A DNA stretch of 64,000 nt from Tanypteryx hageni (lineage: Eukaryota; Arthropoda; Insecta; Odonata; Petaluridae): positions 10,881,108-10,945,107 of the forward strand of contig CM054114.1 in the NCBI GenBank assembly GCA_028673005.1, in the 5' to 3' direction. Each line of letters begins with the position of its first letter. Within the stretch, counting starts at the first letter, position 1. The position numbers and the translations under genes were made by a program. The notes beneath the pieces were generated by a model, which saw only the letters and a program-made list of their open reading frames with translations, was not told the origin of the DNA and did no database searches. Shown in pieces: positions 36,869 through 46,840 of the stretch.

Positions 36869-38261
36869 ATATAGGTTATAAACGTCGATAAAATGGACAA
36901 TTTAGCTTTAAGTTGAAGAATTTTTCTTTTTCTTCCATAGGTTTGAAACATTTATGTCAACTCGTAAAGTTTTACTTTTAACAATGACATCATTATTGAT
37001 AATAGCTGTAGAAATCGCCTAATGGTTTGAATCCCGTAGATAAACAGGTAGCTCCGCTAGTAATAAAAGGTTGAGAAACACGCGCATTTATGCTACGAAG
37101 CAGCCGTCTTCAGTGGTGATTTGACGATGGTAGAGTATAAATTTCTATTGGTGGATCAAGTTTGATTACGAATAATCTATAGCCGAAATGCGCAGCTGGT
37201 TTATTAAAACATTGATTGCCTATAGCAGAAAGCTAATTTATCGATCGAGTCAATTATTAAAATGTAATTTTCGACTTTCTTGGGAGTCGAGAAGGCATTT
37301 TAATTAAATATACTATTACATAAATAAAAACTCGTCCTAGATTCAATTTCGTGACTCTATGGGCCTTATAAACTAAAACTGAAATCGAAAAACAGAATCT
37401 GCCAGCAATATTTGCATAACACTTTGGCCGTCCCTTCGTTTATTCATATTTCGTTCTCAAATGAGCGCGTCCCAATGCGACCGGACGCCGCGACCGTTCG
37501 CGGTCAACTGCTGACTCCGTTCGGGCGGGATTTTTATCAAAACACAGAGAGAGAGAGAGAGAGAGAAAGAGGGAGAAAGAGGGAGAGAGAGAGAGGAGAA
37601 CGGAGGGGAGGAAGAGTGAGCGAGACGGACAGCGGGCGAGTGCATCGGGAGGGGCGGAAAACGATTCGAAAAAATCCGAAACAAAAAGAAACAAATAAAA
37701 GGTATATAGATGGAGCAGCGAGAGAGGGAGGGCGGAAGAGGGGAGGAGGAGAGGAGGGGGGTGGGGGAAGAGAGGGGAGAGAGTTTAAGCATCGAGGGGA
37801 GAAAGCGGCAAAACACAAAATAACTGCAAAGATTGACGAGTCCGGCCACGTGGTCCGGTCCCGATGAAAAAAAGCGGCGAATTCAGCCGTTGGCGGGAGG
37901 ATTCGACTGCTGGATTGGTGGGCCTGGAGAGGAAGGAGGGTGGGAGGAGAGAAAGAGAGGCATTGAAAGCGCCGCGCGGCGCCGGGGCGGGAAAGGGGAC
38001 GAGAGAGGGGGGCTGGAGGACGAGGGGATCGCAAAGTGGGATGAGACCCGTCGAAATACGTGGCTAAATCGGATAGTGAGTATCGAGAATTTGGATACCG
38101 AAACTGGTTGGAATCGGGGCGAGGATGCCAGGTGGGGGCGAGTTGGGAGGGGGGAGGGGGGGGGCGATTTTTGCTCCCCTTTTTGCCGATTTTATATGAC
38201 CGTATTTTTCTCGCCGTTTTTTGAATGGGCGGCCTGTAAAAAAGCGGCGTAGGGAAGAGAG
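36869..38261. other. AT-rich then GA/CpG-rich DNA, no gene recognised
   Basis: AT-rich to about 37450. GGTTGAGAAACAC at about 37069-37081 looks like a lone hAT terminus. A GA tract (37545-37800) and a CpG-containing G-rich block (37845-38170) follow. The 254-codon minus-strand frame over 37537-38301 is Ser/Pro/Leu-rich with no domain. Confidence 0.5.
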
Positions 38262-38358
38262 TGCGAAGGGGCGAGAAGGGAAAGACGAAGGAGGAAAACA
38301 AAAGATATTCTCTCGATATCTATATCTTCATTTGTTTTCTCTCCTTTTTACTCTCTCC
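38262..38358 (+). repeat. dispersed repeat, copy A
   Basis: The block beginning GCGAAGGGGCGAGAAGGGAA and containing GAGGAAAACAAAAGAT...TCTATATCTT.ATTTGTTT matches 39519-39619 with few differences. It is non-coding, and its class is unknown. Confidence 0.7.
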
Positions 38359-39475
38359 ATAATACGAAGTATAGAGAAAGTATTGTTTTCATGAAAAAAT
38401 CGAATTCGAGATTTCGACGGAAATACATGCTTTAAGGTCCCCTGAACACGTTTTGACTATTTTCTCTATGATGTCTGTGTGTCCGTTTATCAGACTGTCG
38501 GTCTCTCTGTATGTGATAGGATATTGTGGGACGTGTAACTAATAAACTTACACTTGTATCAATGCCAAATTATATATTTGGAAAGAACACTATATATTGA
38601 AGAGCTGATTAGTTTTTGGCAACAATTGCTTAATCGAAAGTTGATGTTTACTCTGGTCATATTTTTGTTTTTGGCAAATAACTCTTTTAAATCTTAATAT
38701 ATGTAAATGTTGTTTATTATAAACTTCATAGATAACGTTATTTTCTGTAATGTTTGTTTGACACATTTTTTCGTAGAACTCATTGTTAAGGAGATATTCT
38801 ATTTATTTAATATTTGCTTTAATATTTGATGAATGTAAAACAGTACAGTGATTCCCCGATTAACGCTGCACCGTAGAACGCTGATTCGTTATAACGCTCT
38901 TTGTACTCGGACCAATTTTTACTTTCTCCATACGTTTTTGTGGTCGCTAATTACCGGATCATCACTAAATTTCAATTTTAACGTTTTAATTATAGAGGCG
39001 TGAGTTGGTTATAATCGGTGTACCGGAAGTGGAATTTGACTCGTGTCATATTTATCAAATATCTCTTTTAAATTGTTTTGTCCACATATCTCACGAAATT
39101 GGAAACCTATTGGTGATATAGGGCGCTGATTATAAAGGGAAGTTGTGTGGACTCTTGTTACAGAGTGAGAAAAAAAAAAACAAAAATGCTGCGACAGATA
39201 TTATATTTTCTGGAATGTAGCAGATCTGCTACATTGCGCATTTAAGGATTAATTATTTATAATAGTACAGTTTTAGAATAACGGAGAGAAAAACCTACCG
39301 GCAATTATTGTAAACACTTTAAGCTCCTTTTTATTTTCTTAATTGTTACATCTTCGGGGCTATATCAAATATCAGAAGGTTTTAATTTATTTCTCTTCTT
39401 TTTAAAGTCTTTAAATTTTTCTTGCAGTTACTTAAAATATTCATTACCATTTAACCTATTTGGAATTCGTTTTCC
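38359..39475. other. AT-rich DNA with one pogo-like terminus
   Basis: AT-rich. At 38846 CAGTGATTCCCCGATTAACG follows a TA dinucleotide and resembles a pogo/Tigger terminus. A convincing opposite end was not found; a degenerate candidate lies near 39125-39150. Nothing else recognised. Confidence 0.45.
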
Positions 39476-39665
39476 TGGAGCCGACATTATGATTCCGAGT
39501 GCTGTTGTATGGAGTTAAGTGAGACGGGGCGAAAAGGGGAAAGACGGAGGAGGAAAACAAAAGATTCGATGGGTAAATCTATATCTTTATTTGTTTCCTC
39601 TCTTTTTTCGTTTTCTTTCTCATGGAGACGACATTCAGATTTCGAGTGCTGATGTAGGGAGTTAA
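39476..39665 (+). repeat. copy B of the dispersed repeat inside a 45-bp direct duplication
   Basis: The block CTGGAGCCGACATT...GTGCTGTTGTATGGAGTTAA (39476-39519) recurs as CATGGAGACGACATT...GTGCTGATGTAGGGAGTTAA (39621-39665). Between them lies the second copy of the repeat seen at 38262-38358. The arrangement resembles an insertion bracketed by a long duplication, or an unequal-exchange product. Confidence 0.62.
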
Positions 39666-40200
39666 ATTCTCCGATGAATATGTTGCACTTTATTATTCCG
39701 AAAAAAAAACTATTCAATCGCTTTGGAAATATAGTCAACTGTTTCGGTCGTTACTTTGTAGAAATCCATAATTAAACAAGTAGTTCTGGAAAGAATTAAT
39801 CGCCATATTTTCCTTTCAGTACAATTTTAATATATAAAAATTCAAGACCAGCAAAAACAAAAAACAAAATTCTCTCACCAAAGATGCTGTAATAATTACA
39901 CAAGAAGAAGCGCCGTTTTGTTTACAGAGTCGGTATGGTTACAGACAATAATATGTAGTATTCATATTCTTCGCCGCGGTTCCGATAGGTATGAATCAAC
40001 CTAAGGGTCGATTGTTACTTCGATAGCTATGAATCGAAACACGGCTGGAATGTGCACTCGACTATGCTCCAGACGAGTTCGACAATAATCATCACTATCG
40101 CAACAAATCGAAAAAAAAATACTTTCAAAACGCCGAAACGAAAGTTTTCGAGAGAAATTAAAACAAATATGATCGAAAATCAAAATTGCGTGATAAGAAT
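39666..40200. other. AT-rich DNA, nothing recognised
   Basis: AT-rich, stop-dense sequence between repeat copies. Confidence 0.5.
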
Positions 40201-40460
40201 AAGAATCTTCACTTTTTCTCCGTAGAACAGTAAAAATCTTACTCCGATATCATAATTCTAAAATATTTTGAAATGCAAAAGAAAAACACTCTGCACGACG
40301 GATTTTGGATTAACCATGTAAATCAAATGGGGAAATGGAATCGAACTCTGGGCTTGTAATTTCGGAATATACGTATATTATGGTCAAGTCAAGTCAATCA
40401 GAATCCGGACAGACAAACAAACGCTTCCTCCATTATTGCATGATTTCATTAGATTATATG
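40201..40460 (-). repeat. tRNA-related dispersed repeat, left copy
   Basis: Matches 43670-43975 in the same orientation and order: GAACAGTA, ACTCCGATATCATAATTC, CTCTGCACGACGGATT, CAAATCAAATGGGGAAA, GGAATCGAACTC, and further on CATTAGATTATAT against CATTAGACTACTT. Read on the minus strand, GAGTTCGATTCC is box-B-like, which suggests a tRNA-derived element. This copy is the more diverged in the box-B region. Confidence 0.62.
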
Positions 40461-40546
40461 GAAAACGAGAAATAGTTTGTGAATATACACCCGTGACAGC
40501 AGATAGTAAGTCTATACTGAGTTAAATATGAATATACAAGTGCTGA

Positions 40547-43175
40547 ATGAATATCATCATCATAGGTAGTCTGTCCGTAGACAGGTCCGTGATTATTCAT
40601 GGTTAAACCTGGTTCTCCATATACTCCTATTTTCCGCTGTCCTCTTCATATCTTGATAACTCTCTTTCCCTTTCAAATCGTCTATCAGCTGATACCTTTT
40701 CCTACCTCTTTCCCTTTTCCCATCTAGTTTTCCTTCTAACACGTCTTTAATCATACTCTCTCTCCTCATGTAATGTCCAACCCAGTTAGCCTTCCTCTTT
40801 CTGATAGTCTGTATAATCATTCGCTTCTCTCCTATTCTTCGTAGCACTTCATCGTTTTTCATCTGTCCATTTTATCTTCAGCATTCTCCTCCAAGTCCAC
40901 ATTTCAAAGCTTTCCAAGTATTTGATGTCATTTTTCCTTAGCGTCCATGTTTCTGCCCCATACAATGCTATACTCCATACGTAGCATTTTATCAACTTCT
41001 TGCGGATATCTTCCCTTATATTCCCTGTAAGTAGTTGTTTCTTTTTTCTGAAAGCCGCTTTTGCTTTTCCTATTCTAGTTTTGATCTCATCCGTACATTT
41101 TGCCTCTCGTGTTATGATACTTCCAAGGTATTTATATTCTGAAACTTGTTCTAATGGCTTTCCCCCAATAGTTATGTTCAGATTCTCTTCTTTACCCGAT
41201 ATTCGAATGACCTTGGATTTTTCTGTATTTATTTCCATACCGTATTTTCTACCTGTTATCACTAGTCTATTTATCATTTTTTGTAGTTCCTCTTCCTTTC
41301 TTGCTAGAAGTACTTGATCATCTGCGTATTTTACTGTTCTTATAATCCTTCCTCCAATTTTGAAATCCCCTGTGCCTTCTAAAGCTTCTTGCATTAGACT
41401 TTCTCCATATATATTGAATAGGGTTGGCGATAGGCAGCAGCCTTGTCTTACTCCTCTACCGATATTTATTCCGCAGGTGTCCACATTCTCAAACCTAACC
41501 TTTACAACTTGATTCTCATATAGATTCCTAATCAGTCTCCTGTCTTTCCAGTCTACACCTATATCCTTTAATATCTTCATCAACTTTACCCAATTTACTC
41601 TATCAAAGGCCTTCTGCCAGTCTACGAAACATGCGCAGATATCTTGACTGTATTCTATTGCCCTTTCTGATATGATTCTAACTACTCCTATAGCATCTCT
41701 AGTTCCTCGTCCTTTTCTGAAACCGAATTGATCTTCCCCTATTATTTCTTCTGCCTTTTTCTCCAGCCTTTTATTAAGAATCCTCGTGATGATCTTCGAT
41801 GTGTGTGACAGAAGGCTTATAGTTCTGTAATCTTTACACTGCATTGCCTTTGGCTTCTTTTTTAGAGGGATCATTGTTACTTCTAGGAAATCCTGAGGCC
41901 ACTCTCCCGTGTCGTAAATCTTATTAATTAATTTCGTGATCGCTTTTAGTCCTTCTGATCCTATGACTTTAAGTATCTCAGCCGGTATTCCATCGCTGCC
42001 CGTGGCTTTCCCCTTCTTTAGTTCCACTATCGCCTTTTCTACTTCGCTCTCCATAATACTTGGTCCTAAGTTGTCTTCTTCAATGTTTTTCTCATTTTCC
42101 AGTTCTATTTTCCCCTCTCCTGCCTGTTTGCCGTATAATTCCTTAATGTATTCTTCCCATACCTGTGCTACATCCTTTGTTTCTGAGGCTATCTTCCCAT
42201 CCGTGTTCATAATTCCTTTACCACAAATTCCATTAGACTTCTTATCTTCTAATTCCAGTGCCCTAGCGTACATCATATCGTACCGTCCTAACTTCTCCAT
42301 TTGTTCTATTTCATCACATTTTCCTTTTATCCAGTTTTCTCTAGCTTTATCTGTTACCCTTCTCAACTCATTGTTTATACGCCTATAGTTGGCTCTACCT
42401 TCTTCACTGTTAACGTTTTTCCATTTTCGTCTCTCATCCATTTTCTCCAGCATTTCCTTCGTGATCCATGGTTTTCTGATTTTCTTCTCTTGTTTTCCAA
42501 TCTCTTTATCCAAGGTATCCTTGATACTGGTTTTAATTTCATCCCATTCTATATCAACGGTCTTCGGTTTGTTTTCCAACTTTCTTAGGTTATCTTCCAA
42601 CTTCATGCTGACTACATCCTGCCTTTCTTTCAGTTTTTCTAGGTCCCAGGTCTGTCTTTCTCTTTTCGTTTTTCTTATTTGTTTGAGCTTTGTACTCACG
42701 TCAACTATTAGAAGGCTGTGATCTGAATCAATGTCCGCTCCTTGCAATGCCTTGGCGTTCTTTATGCTGTTCCTGAATCTTTGTTTTACAAGGATGTAAT
42801 CTATTTGGCATCTCATTCTATCTCCTGGGCTTTTCCATGTGTATAACCTTCGTTTATGGTTTTTGAACCATGTATTAGTCACTACAAGGTCATTATTGAT
42901 GCAGAATTCTACGAGTTTCTCCCCTCCTCGATTTCTCTTCCCAAGTCCGTATTGCCCGACAACATTTTCTTCCTGTCCTTCTCCGACTATGCTGTTCCAA
43001 TCTCCCATTATTATGCAGTTTACCTTTCCTCTTCCGTCTTCTTCGTAAATTTCATTAATTTGCTCATAGATCTCATCTATTTCTTCATCGTCATGAGCTG
43101 ACGTTGGCATATATACCTGGATTATCAGCATGTCCACTGGGACTGCTTTTAGCTTTATTGCCATCAGTCTATATA
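40547..43175 (-). mobile_element. 5'-truncated RTE-like LINE retrotransposon
   Basis: A non-LTR retrotransposon fragment of about 2.6 kb. It carries the C-terminal part of an apurinic-type endonuclease and a complete reverse transcriptase, has no RNase H, and ends in a short 3' region with a CTGTC-4 nt-GACAG hairpin (40571-40584) and an ATGATGATGATATTCA tail. The layout and the IDYILV...SDH and YADD motifs are those of the RTE/BovB-type clade. The N-terminal endonuclease half, promoter and any upstream ORF are missing. The sequence ATGATGATGATATTCA also occurs at the 5' junction (43176-43191), so it is a candidate target duplication. Confidence 0.88.
40593..40862 (-). pseudogene. C-terminal LINE ORF fragment, frameshifted from the RT frame
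   Basis: 89 codons in a different phase from the main frame, overlapping its end by 14 bases. It holds the conserved RTE C-terminal region (IRKRKANWVGHYMRR, then GKRERGRKRYQLIDDL and RSIWRTRF), which normally follows directly after the WTD motif. The main frame stops right after that WTD at 40849. A small indel near 40855-40870 explains the split. The methionine is internal, so it is not an independent gene. Confidence 0.85.
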
Positions 43176-43191
43176 TGAATATCATCATCAT
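40849..43191 (-). pseudogene. endonuclease/reverse transcriptase of RTE-like LINE (disrupted)
   Basis: 780 codons, the only convincing protein-coding sequence here. Residues about 10-165 are the C-terminal part of an exonuclease-endonuclease-phosphatase domain: IIQVYMPTS (23-31), GDWN (63-66), QIDYILV (129-135) and SDH (156-158). The reverse transcriptase follows: GSDGIPAEILK (398-408), CKDYRTISLLS (452-462), QFGFRKGRGT (488-497), FVDWQKAFD (522-530) with catalytic D524, GVRQGCCLSPTLFN (580-593) and YADD (622-625) with both aspartates. The first six to seven residues come from the neighbouring SINE tail, so the ATG start is spurious. The stop at 40849 results from a frameshift. Enzymatic motifs are intact, suggesting a fairly young but dead-on-arrival copy. 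Confidence 0.92.
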
Positions 43192-43543
43192 TTGTGTTCT
43201 GTCTTACGACAGGTCCTACCAATTAACTAATTAATTGGCTTTGACTAGGGAATATACATACACGGTGTGGTGGTTTCCCGTTGCCTTCCACACCGGACAC
43301 ACACAGAAGGGAGGAGGGAAACCCGGTGCCGGCATTTGCCTGCTCTTGCGAAGAACACCAGGGGGGCCAACGGCTTAACGTCCCTTCCGAAGGACGGAAC
43401 AGCTGAATTTGCGCGGTCTCCTCAAACCACGCAAACAGGGGGCCGGATGACCTTGAGAAAAAATCCTACTCGCGCAGGATTCGTACCCAATGACTTTCAA
43501 GCATCGGGCGAGTAGCAGCCAGCGTCCTAACCACTACACAAGT
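43176..43543 (-). mobile_element. tRNA-derived SINE sharing the LINE 3' end
   Basis: On the minus strand it starts with a tRNA-like head: GTGTAGTGGTTAGGACGC as box A (about 43522-43539) and GGGTACGAATCC as box B (about 43477-43488). A GC-rich body of about 250 bp follows, with CCGGTGTGGAAGGCAACGGG-like sequence. It ends GGACCTGTCGTAAGACAG plus an ATGATGATGATATTCA tail. That 3' end matches the adjacent LINE (GGACCTGTCTACGGACAG plus the same tail), the hallmark of a SINE mobilised by a partner LINE. ACAAGT at 43538-43543 and 40536-40541 may be the SINE's own target duplication, now separated by the LINE insertion. Confidence 0.8.
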
Positions 43544-43669
43544 TCAATGTTAACATTTTAAATAATGCAACCTAAGTCATTGAAAATAACATTACGTTAA
43601 TTTATATATATTTATATAAATATTATCTATATAAATGTTATTTATAAAAATTCATTTTTATATTATTAC

Positions 43670-43975
43670 TTGTTTCCCCTTAGAACAGTACAAATCCAAC
43701 TCCGATATCATAATTCAAAAACATTTCAGAATATAAAATTTAAAAACTCTGCACGACGGATTAACCGTGCAAATCAAATGGGGAAAGAACTCACCTGGAA
43801 TCGAACTCGGGACCTGTAAATTCTAAATATAAATTATGGCCCGGAGGTAGTCCCCGAGAGCACTGGCCTTACACCAAGTTTCATGGAAATTGGTCAATCC
43901 ATGAAGGAGATGTTAGTGGGGGACACACACATACACACACACGTACAGCGATCTCATTAGACTACTTTCCATTTT
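43670..43975 (-). repeat. tRNA-related dispersed repeat, right copy
   Basis: Same family as 40201-40460. On the minus strand GTAAGGCCAGTGCTC (about 43861-43875) could be the box-A side, and GAGTTCGATTCCAGG (about 43797-43811) is a good box B. It also contains TTTCATGGAAATTGGTCAATCCATG and a (AC)n patch (43922-43941). The A-to-B distance is longer than in a tRNA, so the head may be interrupted or composite. Confidence 0.6.
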
Positions 43976-44075
43976 TTGGAATGTAGGCTAAACATAATGT
44001 AACTTGGTAACGCGTTGAAATCTAGATCGGATACCCAGCTTTGGAAATTTTGTGCTTACAAGAGTGTTTATGTAT

Positions 44076-44165
44076 GTCGGTATTGGGAGAGCGGTGGTGG
44101 TCCCAAAGCAATGGTCGCAGGTTCGAAACCTAACGAGAGCATAGTCGTGTTCACCTTTGTTATCG
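44076..44165 (+). repeat. tRNA-derived SINE head
   Basis: TTGGGAGAGCGGTGGTGGTCC resembles the D-arm region of a class such as tRNA-Leu, and GGTCGCAGGTTCGAAACC contains a perfect box B (GGTTCGAAACC at about 44110-44120). The following AACGAGAGCATAGTCGTGTT resembles the body after box B in the SINE at 4652. No tail identified. The T stem is not closed, so it is not a functional tRNA. Confidence 0.5.
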
Positions 44166-45516
44166 TTTTGCGCTAGTGTAAATAGCTGTTTACGAGCTAT
44201 TTGGCAGCATATGTATGCATATATACACAAATACATACGCATGACGCACACCTGTGTGTTCTTATGTGCCGGCGGTCCTCATGCCTGCAAATGTGCATGA
44301 ATGCCGTAATTTTTCGGTTGTATTTTTCGTTATAAGGAAGCCTCCCAGAGCTGTTATTTTCCTCTTTACAAAATCTTTGTGTGGTCGTTATGTTCATCTC
44401 TTTCCTTTTCTATCCGCCTTGTGGTTAAATGAAGGACAGGGGCTGTTATGCCTAGGCCGTTTTCTTGAGTTCCTTGAGGGAGAAATCTCTAAGATCCGCA
44501 AATGATTAAGACGGCGAATGACAGTTAAGAAATTTTTGTCTCAAAATGGAAGCCATTGCTATCAAAGCTGGAAAAGGTTTATTATTTTTAATAGCATTTT
44601 TCATCTGTTAAGCTATTTAAATAAAAGAAACATATGATGATATTTGTTAATGTTCTGCTTGGGTTCGAAGTAAATATATAGTTATTTTTAAATAATGTAT
44701 AATACCTATTTGAAAGTAACCGAACTTTTTAAAAGATCACCCTATTACTGATAATTTTGGTTGTGTTAATAGTACACTTCCTAAATAATATTTTCATTCA
44801 AATTCCAGCGTATTTAATATCTTTTAAAACTTCTTAAAAATAAGAAATTTTCACATGAGAGTTAATTATTCAATCGGCAACTCAAAACAAGCGTAATGAG
44901 TCATCTGTTTAGCCCTAGTCTTTAAAATCAATTAAAATTTAAGCTTAGTTACGAGTTACGCAAAATAGTAAATAACCCAGAAAGAGTAATCATTATAAAA
45001 TTTTAGACGTGATTTGTGGATCTGAAATCGCTTTTCCGTCATATTAGGAGCAATTTTCAAAAGAATTCATTGCAAAAATTAGTTGTAACATTAAAGTGCA
45101 ATAATAATGTTTGATGCCAACTTCATTATCACTTTACATATAAAATCGTTCCTAATTAAAATAACAAGATAATTTTTACCAGAAAGAATTTCACATTAGA
45201 TGGGGTTTGAAACTTTTGGCGCAGATTACAACACTGCGAACGCTTAATTTCTCCACACAAATTTGTGGATGTTTGAGAAAAAAATTATTTTCGCTAGCGG
45301 AGAATCCCCTAAAATGTGCCCATCCCCTCTTGTCTCCTTCCTCTTTTGTTTTTTACTTGCCGTTCCAAGCCATTCCACGTGCAAATTTGAGCCGATCTGA
45401 CATCCACAGGCCAAGGGAGAGACAAAAAAAATCATCATGAGAATAGTTTTTTTGGGCCATCGAGAAGGACGGTGCATGACGGTCCCCCTTAAAGCCCTTT
45501 CTCTTCCTCTTTGCCT
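44166..45516. other. AT-rich DNA, no gene recognised
   Basis: AT-rich with no repeat structure, apart from short TATGCATATATACAC-like microsatellite at about 44211-44240. A CT patch begins about 45495. Confidence 0.55.
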
Positions 45517-45703
45517 CCCTCTTTCTCTCCCTTCCCTCTTTCTCTCCCTTCCCTCTTTCTCTCCCTTCCCTCTTTCTCTCCCTTCCCTCTTTCTCTCCCT
45601 TCCCTCTTTCTCTCCCTTCCCTCTTTCTCTCCCTTCCCTCTTTCTCTCCCTTCCCTCTTTCTCTCCCTTCCCTCTTTCTCTCCCTTCCCTCTTTCTCTCC
45701 CTT
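45517..45703. repeat. 17-bp minisatellite, 11 identical copies
   Basis: The unit CCCTCTTTCTCTCCCTT is repeated 11 times with no differences seen. Because 17 is not a multiple of three, the array translates in every frame as a 17-residue Ser/Leu/Pro/Phe repeat (or Arg/Glu/Gly/Lys on the minus strand). This accounts for the three long overlapping open frames here. Perfect homogeneity points to recent slippage or unequal exchange. Confidence 0.95.
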
Positions 45704-46840
45704 CCCCTTCTCTCACTCCCATTTGCCCGACGCTAGATAACCCCCCTCCTCTCCTCGCAACCTTCTTTTTTCCTTTAATTCTTATTTGACTTAGACTAAG
45801 CTCCCTTAAGCCTGTGTCGCTGCGGGATGGCCCACGGTGTAGGGCCCGACGGCACTGGAGAGGTCGCGATGTCTCGCGGAATGTCATCCGACCCTTTCCT
45901 CTCCCCCGCTCTCCTTCCGACCATTTCGAAAACTTCCCTCGTTCGGTCCATTCCCCTCCCGATCGCCCGCCCCCACTTCATTTCCCTCCGCCCCTTTTAT
46001 TTCCCTCCCGCCCGCCCCTCCTCGCCCCTGCGCTGCCGGCAACACTCTCGCCCCTCGCTAATACTCTTATTTCCCTGGGAGGAACGGTTAATCCGGTTCG
46101 TGTAAAGTCGATGTAACGCGATACGAATTCGGCCGGTAATGTAAATCGCTCCGCTGGTTTGGTTCACGTTGTGTACATAGCTACAACATATGACCGATTA
46201 CCTAAAGCCATGTTAGAATGATCGAGATTGCATTCCCAGATGTTAAATTTTCTGGGAAATAGACGAAAAATTTGTTAATTTATTAATCGCAACACTTCCT
46301 CAAATTTATACATTTTACCTGAATTAGAAATGATAGCATCATTCTGGTACTATGAGGACAATATCAAATTTCACGTGCCTCTGTTACGTTAAGCTGGCAA
46401 ATTTCGTTAAACCAATAACTGCGGAAATTGAGATGAATTTCGTTTTTTACTATTGTACTACATGCGTCCAACTTTAACGTGCTTACATCTTATCCGACCA
46501 TTATTGGATACTATTCTGGTATTGTATTCACGGACAGAGGCATCGAGATAGTGTAAGGGTTTGATATTAGATCCGACAAGTTTTAATTACATATTACAGA
46601 ACTTATTCTAGTTTTTAATGGAATAACTGACGGTGCAGTGTTCAGTTTTGCTAATCAGTTCGAGTCTTAGTTATTAATTTTGCCGCTCACTGCTTCGAGC
46701 TGCCGATGAAGTTTTTGACCTGAAGCCAGCAAAAAGGAGAACCCGCAATCAGTACTCCTTCATTTTCTAGATAGTATGCCTCACGTTGTTTATTCTAAAA
46801 GAAAACGACGTGGTGTATAGCCTTCATAATACTTCCTTCT
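45704..46840. other. pyrimidine/CpG-containing block then AT-rich DNA
   Basis: 45704-46120 is C-rich with scattered CpG. 46120-46840 is AT-rich. Two phases are open at 45814-46116, both Pro/Arg-rich, with no domain. Confidence 0.5.

Noticed and set aside
37020..37045. Box-B-like GGTTTGAATCCCG as another SINE
   Set aside because: Only a degenerate box B, with no credible box A, body or tail.
37537..38301. 254-codon minus-strand open frame
   Set aside because: Low-complexity translation of GA- and G-rich DNA, with no recognisable motif and opposite-strand frames also open.
41000..43101. Plus-strand open frames antisense to the LINE
   Set aside because: Shadows of the minus-strand reverse-transcriptase frame.
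43267..43515. 82-codon plus-strand frame
   Set aside because: Entirely inside the minus-oriented tRNA-derived SINE and antisense to it.
45437..45887. Proteins with perfect 17-residue repeats
   Set aside because: The 17-bp minisatellite gives a 17-residue period in all frames on both strands, so it is an artefact.
46640..46672. Box-B-like CAGTTCGAGTC
   Set aside because: Short partial match without other tRNA-like features.
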